Positions 1 through 5,873 of a stretch of DNA of 5,938 nt are shown here, piece by piece. This stretch comes from an uncultured Flavobacteriia bacterium. Lineage in GTDB: Bacteria > Bacteroidota > Bacteroidia > Flavobacteriales_D > Crocinitomicaceae. How positions within the stretch are numbered: the first letter of the stretch is position 1; each line of letters starts with the position of its first letter. The translations under genes were made by a program, and so were the position numbers. The notes under the pieces were generated by a model. The model worked only from the letters and a program-made list of their open reading frames with translations, was not told where the DNA came from and searched no databases. The DNA is taken from the NCBI GenBank assembly GCA_903930085.1, contig CAIYXD010000396.1:1-5938 (forward strand), in the 5' to 3' direction.

Positions 1-421
1 CTATAAAACAAAAAGTGGTTTGGTTTATGTGATGGCAGCTATCAATGCCACGGAAAGGAAATTAGATGATGTTTTAATTGCAAATGATCAAGGTGGAATT
101 ATAGAAAGTTCCAGTTGTAATCTTTTCTTGGTAAGTAATGGTGTATTATATACGCCAGGATTGGAAGAGGGTTGTTTGGCCGGCACGATGCGTATGCAAA
201 TAATTAATTTAGCATTAAACAATGGAGTTAAGGTTTATGAGTGTAATATTCTGCCGCAGAACTTGTTAGCAGCGGATGAAGTCTTTCTTACCAATGCAAT
301 TCGTGGTGTAAATTGGGTGAGTGGTTACCGAACAAAAAGATATTTTAACAACATGTCGCGGCGCTTTGTTGCATTGCTAAATGATAATTGGGAGAATTCA
401 ATAAATAATTCTGAAATATAA
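1..421 (+). CDS. Class IV aminotransferase, aminodeoxychorismate lyase-like (5' truncated)
   Basis: This is the C-terminal part of a PLP enzyme of fold type IV. The reading frame is open from base 2, so the gene starts before the window; the TTG at 20 is internal. Numbering from the first whole codon, Lys2 in YKTKSGL aligns with the PLP lysine of E. coli PabC (LKHLNRL). IIESSSCNLF (33-42) carries the cofactor-contacting Glu35, LAGTMR matches the GIMR/GITR phosphate-binding turn, and LAADEVFLTNAI matches the PabC ADE...NA segment. PabC cleaves 4-amino-4-deoxychorismate to p-aminobenzoate and pyruvate for folate synthesis. Branched-chain and D-amino-acid aminotransferases share this fold. The fit to PabC is better than to IlvE, but substrate cannot be fixed without the N-terminal half. 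The family assignment is solid; the exact reaction is inferred. No clear terminator follows directly. Confidence 0.86.
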   Translation, partial: YKTKSGLVYVMAAINATERKLDDVLIANDQGGIIESSSCNLFLVSNGVLYTPGLEEGCLAGTMRMQIINLALNNGVKVYECNILPQNLLAADEVFLTNAIRGVNWVSGYRTKRYFNNMSRRFVALLNDNWENSINNSEI

Positions 422-566
422 ATTAAACATTTTATACTTCACGAATAAACCCAAATTGAATACATTTTTTAATTATACTCATTATACAATCTCAAATCAA
501 CTATTTGATTGGAAGTTAAGACAAAACAATTACGGACTATCTTTTATTTTATTTGAAGTTGATTGT

Positions 567-594
567 ACCAGCGCTATTAGCTGGTTTTAGTTTT
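567..594 (+). terminator. Possible weak rho-independent terminator
   Basis: ACCAGC (567-572) and GCTGGT (580-585) form a perfect 6-bp stem with a 7-base loop, followed by a T-rich run with two interruptions (586-594). It lies about 145 bases after the aminotransferase stop, far for a dedicated terminator, and the stem is short. It could end read-through from that gene or be part of a longer folded RNA. Confidence 0.35.
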
Positions 595-731
595 AAAATC
601 AAGAACTTATTTATTTAAGACACTAAGAATCAATTTTTTAAATATATTCACGAAAAAAAACTTGCATTTAGTTGTTGAATCTACGTAATACAAATTCATG
701 AATAATTATTTTTTAATTTCAAATAAATTCT

Positions 732-739
732 TACTTTTG
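732..739 (+). promoter_or_regulatory. Bacteroidota-type -7 box upstream of the barrel gene
   Basis: TACTTTTG fits the Bacteroidota housekeeping sigma -7 consensus TAnnTTTG exactly and is followed by C, as is common. It lies 40 bases before the ATG at 780, predicting a leader of roughly 30-35 bases. No good -33 TTG is visible at the usual 17-23 base spacing, only a T-rich stretch around 707-714, so the call rests on the -7 box and its position. Confidence 0.5.
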
Positions 740-779
740 CATATATTAATTTTTTTGTAATTAATACTAAATTTAAAAT

Positions 780-1709
780 ATGAAATATTTTATCCTAATT
801 ACATGTTTTTCATTTGCATCCATAAGCCTTGCTCAGTTTTCTAATTTCAATTCCCAAAGAAACTGGTCATTAAATAAAAAAGAGATTATTGGTGGACTTG
901 GTGCTACGCAATTCACAGGAGACTTAGGCGGGAGAAACCTTATAGGTAAGGACTTTAGTATGGTAGATATTGATTTTCCAACTACTTCTATTGGTGGTTT
1001 TATAGGATATAGATATCGTTTTCACCCTTATTTTGCAACATCATCAACATTAAATTTTGGTATGTTACGCGGGGATGATTCTCAAACAAACGAAATTATC
1101 CGAAATAGCAGAAATCTTCACTTTAGGACACTTTACTTTGAAATGCAGCAAAGAATTGAAGTAATTTTTTGGGCGAACGAGAAGTACCAATCTCGTGGCT
1201 CAAGCAGAGGAGGTTCAAAATATAGAAACGACAGGGTATATCTTTTCACTGGATTGGGAGTTAGTTTTTTTAATCCTAAAGCAAAATACCATGACGAATG
1301 GATTGCATTGCGACCACTTAAAACAGAAGGACAAGGTTTGGTGGGCGGTGCTGACCAAACAAAGCCTCTTACAATGACTATCCCAATTGGTATTGGATTT
1401 AGGATGGCGGTAAGCAAAGTTTGGAGTCTTGGAATTGAAGCAACTTATATAAAAACTTTTTCCGATTATATTGATGATGTTCATGGTGTTTATTTCGACC
1501 CTTCTAAATTATATTCTCCAGAAGCTCAATACCTTTCTAATCCATCCTATAATAATACCAGTTGGTTTGCACCTGGTCAGCAAAGAGGAGATGAAAATAA
1601 AGACGCGTATTACACTCTTAATATTGTAGCCAGTAGAAATATAACCTACAAATATAAGGGTGGTTCTAGAAATCGAATCCAATGGAGTAGTGGTAGATAT
1701 AAATTCTAG
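780..1709 (+). CDS. Outer-membrane beta-barrel protein, DUF6089/PorG-like
   Basis: A 309-residue exported protein. Residues 1-18 form a Sec signal peptide (Lys2, hydrophobic core, SLA|Q cleavage). The mature part alternates short aromatic and glycine-bearing strands typical of an outer-membrane barrel. An early GDLGG motif (47-51) after ATQFT, YLFTGLGVSFFNPKAK (154-169) and FSDYIDDV (227-234) fit the DUF6089-type barrels of Bacteroidota as I remember them. PorG, an outer-membrane part of the type IX secretion system, belongs to this broad group, but such genomes carry several paralogues, so a PorG role here is only inferred. A hydrophilic SRGSSRGGSKYRND stretch before the middle of the protein is probably a loop. 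The gene seems monocistronic: a -7 box lies 40 bases upstream and a strong terminator starts 14 bases after the stop. The ATG is chosen because the signal peptide starts there. Confidence 0.82.
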   Translation: MKYFILITCFSFASISLAQFSNFNSQRNWSLNKKEIIGGLGATQFTGDLGGRNLIGKDFSMVDIDFPTTSIGGFIGYRYRFHPYFATSSTLNFGMLRGDDSQTNEIIRNSRNLHFRTLYFEMQQRIEVIFWANEKYQSRGSSRGGSKYRNDRVYLFTGLGVSFFNPKAKYHDEWIALRPLKTEGQGLVGGADQTKPLTMTIPIGIGFRMAVSKVWSLGIEATYIKTFSDYIDDVHGVYFDPSKLYSPEAQYLSNPSYNNTSWFAPGQQRGDENKDAYYTLNIVASRNITYKYKGGSRNRIQWSSGRYKF

Positions 1710-1723
1710 AATACTTAACTATA

Positions 1724-1767
1724 AATAAATTTAAAAGGGTGGCTATAGCTACCCTTTTAAATTTATT
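1724..1767. terminator. Strong palindromic bidirectional terminator
   Basis: The 17-base arm at 1724-1740 is perfectly complementary to 1751-1767. The ten bases between them continue the stem with a G-U, a G-C and a C-G pair, leaving a TATA loop. The 20-bp stem has an A-rich left foot and a T-rich right foot, so it can terminate on either strand. It ends the barrel gene at 1709. It stops only 23 bases before the pyrD start, leaving little room for a separate promoter. Confidence 0.85.
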
Positions 1768-1790
1768 GTAATTGATTAATTGCGTTCAGC

Positions 1791-2825
1791 ATGTACAAAT
1801 TCATACGATCAATATTTTTTCTGTTTGATCCAGAAAAAATTCATTATTTTACAGCATCACTTTTGCATTTTCTGCTAAGGATTCCTTTCGTTAAATGGGC
1901 TTGGAAAATAATTTATGTTATCGAAGATCATCGATTGGAAACGAAAGTATTTGGTTTGACGTTTAAAAACCCAGTTGGAATGGCTGCCGGATTTGATAAA
2001 CAAGCAACAATGTACAATGATCTTGCCTCTTGTGGTTTCGGTTTCATTGAGATTGGAACAATTACCCCTAAAGCACAGCCCGGCAATGAAAAGCCACGCT
2101 TATTTAGGTTAAAGAAAGATGAAGGTATTATCAATAGAATGGGATTTAATAATGGCGGTTTAGATATGGCAATAGCAAATCTAAGAAATCGAAAAACTAC
2201 TATAATAATTGGTGGAAATATTGGAAAGAATAAACTTACACCAAATGAAGATGCAGTAAACGATTACAAAATCGCATTTGAAGGATTATTTCCATATGTA
2301 GACTATTTTGTTGTCAATGTTTCTTCTCCAAATACGCCAAACTTGAGAGAGTTGCAAGAAAAAGAACCATTAAAAAAATTACTTTCAGAACTGATGGATT
2401 TAAATAATCTAAAACAGTATCCCAAACCCATTTTGTTAAAAATTGCTCCCGATTTAAATACAGAGCAATTAGATGATATTGTAGAGATTATTGAAGAGGT
2501 TAAAATAGCTGGAGTAATTGCGTGTAATACAACTGTATCTAGAGAAAATCTGCATCTATCCAAATCGGAATTGGATGAAATAGGAGCGGGGGGAGTATCT
2601 GGTAAACCATTAACTAAACGATCCACGGAAGTGATTCGTTACCTCTCAGAAAAATCTAACAAATCTTTTCCAATTATTGGCGTTGGTGGGATTCATTCTG
2701 AAGAAGATGCATTGGAGAAACTAGCTGCTGGAGCATCATTGGTTCAAATCTACACCGGTTTTGTATATGAAGGACCTGGATTGGTGAAAAGAATTAATAA
2801 AGCAATTCTAAAAAGTAAGGCTTAA
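1791..2825 (+). CDS. pyrD: Dihydroorotate dehydrogenase (quinone), class 2
   Basis: This flavoenzyme oxidises dihydroorotate to orotate in de novo pyrimidine synthesis and passes electrons to membrane quinone. At 344 residues it is close to E. coli PyrD (336). The N-terminal helical segment (about 1-45, with DPEKIH at 13-18) marks class 2 and docks the enzyme on the inner membrane. The barrel follows with AAGFDK (65-70), NRMGFNNGG (115-123) and VNVSSPNTPNLR (175-186). Ser179 aligns with the catalytic Ser175 of E. coli, and Asn176 and Asn181 are kept. Later KIAPD, CNTT, GAGGVSG, GVGGI and VQIYTGF supply the FMN and phosphate contacts. The ATG at 1791 gives the expected N-terminus. No key residue is missing. 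The lyase gene starts 15 bases after the stop, suggesting co-transcription. No convincing promoter is visible between the terminator at 1724-1767 and the start. Confidence 0.96.
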   Translation: MYKFIRSIFFLFDPEKIHYFTASLLHFLLRIPFVKWAWKIIYVIEDHRLETKVFGLTFKNPVGMAAGFDKQATMYNDLASCGFGFIEIGTITPKAQPGNEKPRLFRLKKDEGIINRMGFNNGGLDMAIANLRNRKTTIIIGGNIGKNKLTPNEDAVNDYKIAFEGLFPYVDYFVVNVSSPNTPNLRELQEKEPLKKLLSELMDLNNLKQYPKPILLKIAPDLNTEQLDDIVEIIEEVKIAGVIACNTTVSRENLHLSKSELDEIGAGGVSGKPLTKRSTEVIRYLSEKSNKSFPIIGVGGIHSEEDALEKLAAGASLVQIYTGFVYEGPGLVKRINKAILKSKA

Positions 2826-2840
2826 TTTGTATTTTTGAGG

Positions 2841-3698
2841 ATGTCCAAAGTGAAGATAATCGAATGCCCAAGAGATGCAATGCAGGGCCTGCATGATTTT
2901 ATTCCAACAGATAAAAAAGCAGCTTACATCAATCAATTATTGAAATGCGGTTTTGATACAATCGATTTCGGGAGTTTTGTTTCACCAAAAGCTATCCCTC
3001 AACTAAGAGATACTGCAGAAGTTTTGTCACTTTTAGAATATACTTCAGAAACAAAATTATTGGCAATTATTGGTAATGAGCGTGGGGCGAAGGAAGCAGC
3101 TTACTTTGAAGAGATTGATTATTTGGGATTTCCTTTTTCCGTTTCTGAGGTTTTTCAAAAAAGGAATACGAATGCCACAATCGAAGAATCACTTTCTAAA
3201 TTGGAAGGAATTCAGTCCATTTGTAAGAAAACCAACAAAGAATTGGTTGTTTATTTATCAATGGGTTTCGGTAATCCATACGGAGAAACTTGGAATGCGG
3301 AGATTGTCCAAAAATGGTGTGAAATTCTTTACCATTCTTATGGTGTTAAAATTCAAGCAGTATCCGATACAATTGGAAAAGCTTCGACGTCGGATGTGTC
3401 TTATTTGTTTTCAGAATTAATTCCAGCTTTACCAAATGTTGAGTTTGGTGCACATTTACATACGAAACCAGAAAACGCAAAAGATTTAGTTGAAGCTGCA
3501 TACACAAGCGGCTGTCGCAGATTTGATGGCGCAATTAAAGGATTTGGGGGTTGTCCAATGGCGACAGATGCGTTGACTGGAAATATGCCAACTGAAAAAT
3601 TATTGGAATGGTTAGAGGTAAATTCCATACCTACTGGAATAGATGCAAAGCATTTTGAAAAAGCGTATCTTCAGGCAGGACAGGTTTTCCCGATTTAA
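2841..3698 (+). CDS. Hydroxymethylglutaryl-CoA lyase-like enzyme
   Basis: This DRE-TIM metallolyase family member has 285 residues from the ATG at 2841; an in-frame TTG six bases earlier is less likely. HMG-CoA lyase splits HMG-CoA into acetyl-CoA and acetoacetate, the last step of leucine breakdown. The catalytic set of the human enzyme is kept: Arg11-Asp12 (human R41-D42), metal ligands His205 and His207 (H233, H235), Cys238 in GFGGCP (C266) and Asn248 in GNMPTE (N275). The His-Cys spacing equals the human one, while Cys-Asn is one residue longer. The N-terminal motif reads PRDAMQG where classical lyases have PRDGLQN, and the SVAGLGGCPY signature becomes AIKGFGGCPM; to my memory this is the usual Bacteroidota form. 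It follows pyrD by 15 bases and precedes a lipoprotein gene by 17. HMG-CoA lyase is the best call, but a related acyl-CoA substrate is possible. Confidence 0.85.
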   Translation: MSKVKIIECPRDAMQGLHDFIPTDKKAAYINQLLKCGFDTIDFGSFVSPKAIPQLRDTAEVLSLLEYTSETKLLAIIGNERGAKEAAYFEEIDYLGFPFSVSEVFQKRNTNATIEESLSKLEGIQSICKKTNKELVVYLSMGFGNPYGETWNAEIVQKWCEILYHSYGVKIQAVSDTIGKASTSDVSYLFSELIPALPNVEFGAHLHTKPENAKDLVEAAYTSGCRRFDGAIKGFGGCPMATDALTGNMPTEKLLEWLEVNSIPTGIDAKHFEKAYLQAGQVFPI

Positions 3699-3715
3699 AA
3701 AATAACAATTTAAAT

Positions 3716-4354
3716 ATGAACAAATTTTTGCCAATCGTAGTGATCTCTTTTTTGTTTTCTTGTTCAGGAGAAGATGATCAAGTTTCAAAAAAAGATACGG
3801 ACACATCCGTTTCAGACATTACTGGAATAGAAACCTTATTTAATGTTGATAATTTTGAAGACGCAAAACATCTTGAGCTGTTAAAGGAATTGAAAATTTG
3901 CTCGGAGTTTCAAAAAGACACGTCAAATTATATGGAGCCTGCCTGCTCGCCGAGATTTTTCCGTGTTTTTCCGATGCGCGATGATGCGCCAGTTGAAAAC
4001 GCTTTTTTACTCCAAATAAAGTCAAAAGTTGGTGGTATCAAATTGAGAAGACTTGTAACATTTGTTAGAGAAAAAGGGCAATTGGTGAAAGTTAATACGT
4101 TTGTTGCCAATCTCATTGGAACGCGCACCTCCAAAAGCCATTACAAGGATTTAATCTTACGTTTTAACGATAATATCGAAGGTGAAATTATTTTTTATAA
4201 TTGTTTGTTCGCTTGGGATGGAAAAAAATACAATTTCAAGTCTGTTGAATTGATCGAAGGTTCCGATTGGAGACAACGCTTAAAACCAGAGTTCAAGGAT
4301 TCCGTTTCCAATGATATTTACACAACATTGGTTAGAAATGAAATGATTCTTTAA
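3716..4354 (+). CDS. Predicted lipoprotein of unknown function
   Basis: I do not recognise this 212-residue protein. Residues 1-15 are a short lipoprotein signal peptide (Lys3, hydrophobic core) with a lipobox ending FLFSC, giving lipid-modified Cys16. The residues after the cysteine are SGEDD; acid-rich stretches there act as surface-export signals for lipoproteins in several Bacteroidota, so surface exposure is possible but inferred. A polar linker to about residue 35 leads to a globular part with Cys62, Cys77 and Cys163, of which the first two could pair. The second half (about 97-175) looks strand-rich, with LVTFVREKGQLVKVNTF and IEGEIIFYNCLFAWDGKKY resembling consecutive beta strands. 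The gene starts 17 bases after the lyase stop, so it probably shares the pyrD transcript, without an obvious functional link. Its stop lies four bases from the end of the convergent gene, with no terminator hairpin between. Confidence 0.78.
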   Translation: MNKFLPIVVISFLFSCSGEDDQVSKKDTDTSVSDITGIETLFNVDNFEDAKHLELLKELKICSEFQKDTSNYMEPACSPRFFRVFPMRDDAPVENAFLLQIKSKVGGIKLRRLVTFVREKGQLVKVNTFVANLIGTRTSKSHYKDLILRFNDNIEGEIIFYNCLFAWDGKKYNFKSVELIEGSDWRQRLKPEFKDSVSNDIYTTLVRNEMIL

Positions 4355-4358
4355 GTCC

Positions 4359-5159
4359 TTAGTTTTTAACGACTTTTAGCGTTTTTACGGCGTGTAAAGT
4401 TTTAATTTTCAGGAAATATATACCGGATGGAAATGCAATTAAAGAAATCGTTTTTTCAGATGTCTGTGCTAAAAGTTGCCCATTAGAATTTAAAAGTTGC
4501 ACCATTTCAACGGATTCAAAACTTTCTATATTCACCACTTCATTGGCAGGATTTGGGAATACTTTAATCGTATTTTCTTTTACAAGTTCTTGAACATTGG
4601 CTGGATCTTCTTTCCAAACATGGATATCGTCAATATATAATTTGTAGCCATCTGCGGATACATTTACAAATGCAATAAATAGGCTTTGGTTGGTATATCC
4701 TTTTTCACTAAGATTCACCATTCGAGAAGTCCAATCTACATTTTCCTCCATGATATATCCAATTGTATCGGTGAAACTAGCCAATGAATTATCCGTTGTG
4801 GAAATCAAAATCAAATAATCATCTGGATAGGATGCATCCTGAGATTTAGCGTTCCATTCAATAAAATTCCCATAAGATCCTACTGCAAGTGCAGGCGTAA
4901 TCATCCAACGACTGGCAATTCCCTGCGGATTAAAAAAAGAAGTGGAAGAAGCGACAGTATCAAGCGTATTCTCAGGATCTACAACAGAAATCCATGCGGA
5001 CGTATATTCTGCAACTTGGTCGGCAGGAGTAAAACCATCGTTATTCACTATCGTGAAATTGGAAGGAATACCAACTTGGAAATCTGAGTTCAAAAGATCC
5101 GTTTGACTATAAGAAAAAGACGAAACGGATAGTAGAAAAATAAGTGAAATTTTACGCAT
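4359..5159 (-). CDS. T9SS cargo protein with choice-of-anchor-J-like domain and C-terminal sorting domain
   Basis: A 266-residue secreted protein. Residues 1-18 are a Sec signal peptide (Arg2-Lys3, hydrophobic core, SYS|Q). Residues about 20-182 resemble the choice-of-anchor-J/cleaved-adhesin beta-sandwich: an early DFQVGIPSNFTIVNNDG stretch, SRWMITPAL (84-92), an IEWNAKSQD strand, DDYLILIST, and LYIDDIHV (174-181) at the end. The last about 70 residues form a type A T9SS sorting domain: VFPNPANE (200-207), a middle strand pair with LLNSNGQLL, SGIYFLKI (245-252) and the terminal KTLKVVKN. Such proteins cross the outer membrane by T9SS and are released or surface-attached. No catalytic domain is present, so it may be an adhesin or binding protein; the ligand is unknown. 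A TAnnTTTG box lies 50 bases upstream. A DUF6089 barrel, possibly related to T9SS, lies in the same window. Confidence 0.88.
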   Translation of the reverse strand: MRKISLIFLLSVSSFSYSQTDLLNSDFQVGIPSNFTIVNNDGFTPADQVAEYTSAWISVVDPENTLDTVASSTSFFNPQGIASRWMITPALAVGSYGNFIEWNAKSQDASYPDDYLILISTTDNSLASFTDTIGYIMEENVDWTSRMVNLSEKGYTNQSLFIAFVNVSADGYKLYIDDIHVWKEDPANVQELVKENTIKVFPNPANEVVNIESFESVEMVQLLNSNGQLLAQTSEKTISLIAFPSGIYFLKIKTLHAVKTLKVVKN

Positions 5160-5209
5160 ATATTGAAGTTTGTGTAATTTCGATTTATAATAATCAATCT
5201 TTATTGGTG

Positions 5210-5217
5210 CAAATTTA
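5210..5217 (-). promoter_or_regulatory. Bacteroidota-type -7 box upstream of the T9SS cargo gene
   Basis: On the - strand this reads TAAATTTG, an exact TAnnTTTG match followed by C. It is in the 69-base gap between the DUF4268 stop and the cargo start at 5159, predicting a leader of about 40-45 bases. No TTG is seen at the normal -33 distance; a TTTGG lies at 5228-5224 but is too close. It suggests the cargo gene has its own promoter rather than depending on the upstream gene. Confidence 0.5.
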
Positions 5218-5228
5218 GTGAAACCAAA

Positions 5229-5693
5229 CTAATCATTTAGAGAAATTAATATTTCTTTAAATTCCTGGTAAAATTCATCAAATTCTAACAATCTACTTTT
5301 AAGGAATTCAAAGATAATTGGACGGTCATTCTCCACGTAAAAACTAACATTATTTAACTCCCATAAAATTCTAGAAAAGTCTCTACCATCTTCTAAATGC
5401 ATGCGTTCAATCCAAATTGTTTCGTATTTCATGGCATTTTCCAATACTTTTTTAAGTTCACCCATTTGTTCCCAAATAATCTCCCGAATTCCAGCGTCTT
5501 TAGGCTGAATATCCATGCAAAGTCTGGCACCTGTCGCGTCAACTTGTAGGCGAATATAGATGTTTTTAACATCTGAGGGATAATTCAGCCAGTTCATTCT
5601 TCGTCCATTTGTGGAACGAACTTTTTGCATATACTTTTTAAATTCAAACCAGAATTCAATATTTTTAGCTTTTAATTCCTCTCTATTAAGCAT
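5229..5693 (-). CDS. DUF4268 family protein
   Basis: A 154-residue soluble protein with no signal peptide or membrane segment. It matches the short stand-alone DUF4268 proteins of Bacteroidota as I remember them: an N-terminal REE...FW helix (Trp15) leading to KKYM, NWLNYPSDVKNIYIRL (34-49), an EQM..LK helix (75-81), a TIWIERMHLEDGRDFSRILWEL strand-helix unit (92-113), and a C-terminal RPIIFEFLKSRLLEFDEFY (124-142) corresponding to the family's SFFKPRIIALDEFW. The molecular function is unknown; some DUF4268 domains are joined to nuclease-like domains in other proteins, but none is present here. I chose the ATG at 5693 because family similarity begins there. The frame runs on to a TTG at 5783, but those 30 extra residues look non-conserved. 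An imperfect -7 box (TAACTTTA, 5748-5741) lies upstream on this strand. Confidence 0.8.
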   Translation of the reverse strand: MLNREELKAKNIEFWFEFKKYMQKVRSTNGRRMNWLNYPSDVKNIYIRLQVDATGARLCMDIQPKDAGIREIIWEQMGELKKVLENAMKYETIWIERMHLEDGRDFSRILWELNNVSFYVENDRPIIFEFLKSRLLEFDEFYQEFKEILISLND

Positions 5694-5839
5694 TAATCGG
5701 GTAATTGAACAATTGATTTTTTTATCGTAGAAATTCTTTTTAAAGTTAGCAATACCATTCGATAAAATCACTTTTCCAGACAATCAATGGAATTCGTATT
5801 AATGTAACACAAGTGACTTTTACAATTCAAAAGAAATCT

Positions 5840-5847
5840 TTACTTTG
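5840..5847 (+). promoter_or_regulatory. Near-consensus -7 box upstream of the partial lipoprotein gene
   Basis: TTACTTTG differs from the Bacteroidota TAnnTTTG consensus at one base and is followed by C. It lies 26 bases before the ATG at 5874, giving a predicted leader of about 20 bases. No clear -33 TTG is visible, so the call is tentative. Confidence 0.4.
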
Positions 5848-5873
5848 CAGAATAAAAATTATACACTTGAATT

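Larger units (their letters stand above)
422..779. other. 358-base intergenic region without a recognisable gene
   Basis: This very AT-rich stretch separates the aminotransferase from the barrel gene. I see no open frame of useful length and no tRNA or other known RNA. It holds a short GC-containing hairpin at 567-585, flanking arms that could extend it (556-564 with 597-608), a 10-base palindrome ATTCATGAAT at 694-703, and a Bacteroidota-type -7 box at 732-739 that probably serves the downstream gene. The rest looks like ordinary AT-rich spacer. Confidence 0.6.

Noticed and set aside
694..703. Palindrome ATTCATGAAT as a possible operator upstream of the barrel promoter
   Set aside because: It is a single 10-base copy without a known regulator match in AT-rich sequence, so there is too little support.
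1133..1484. Open frames on both strands overlapping the barrel gene
   Set aside because: They have no recognisable domain, lie wholly inside a well-supported gene and read as low-complexity shadows of it.
2830..2837. TATTTTTG, an exact match to the -7 consensus just before the lyase ATG
   Set aside because: It ends three bases before the start codon, so transcription would begin inside or at the codon, and no -33 TTG is present. Chance matches are common at this base composition.
2835..2840. Alternative TTG start for the lyase, two codons upstream of the ATG
   Set aside because: It adds only Met-Arg with no family support; the ATG at 2841 is the normal start.
3070..3420. 116-codon frame overlapping the lyase in another frame
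   Set aside because: It is a frame-shifted shadow of the lyase with Lys/Phe-rich composition and no family features; the lyase itself is intact.
5694..5783. N-terminal extension of the DUF4268 protein from a TTG at 5783
   Set aside because: The 30 extra residues do not resemble the family N-terminus, which begins at the ATG at 5693, and they would fill half of the divergent promoter region.
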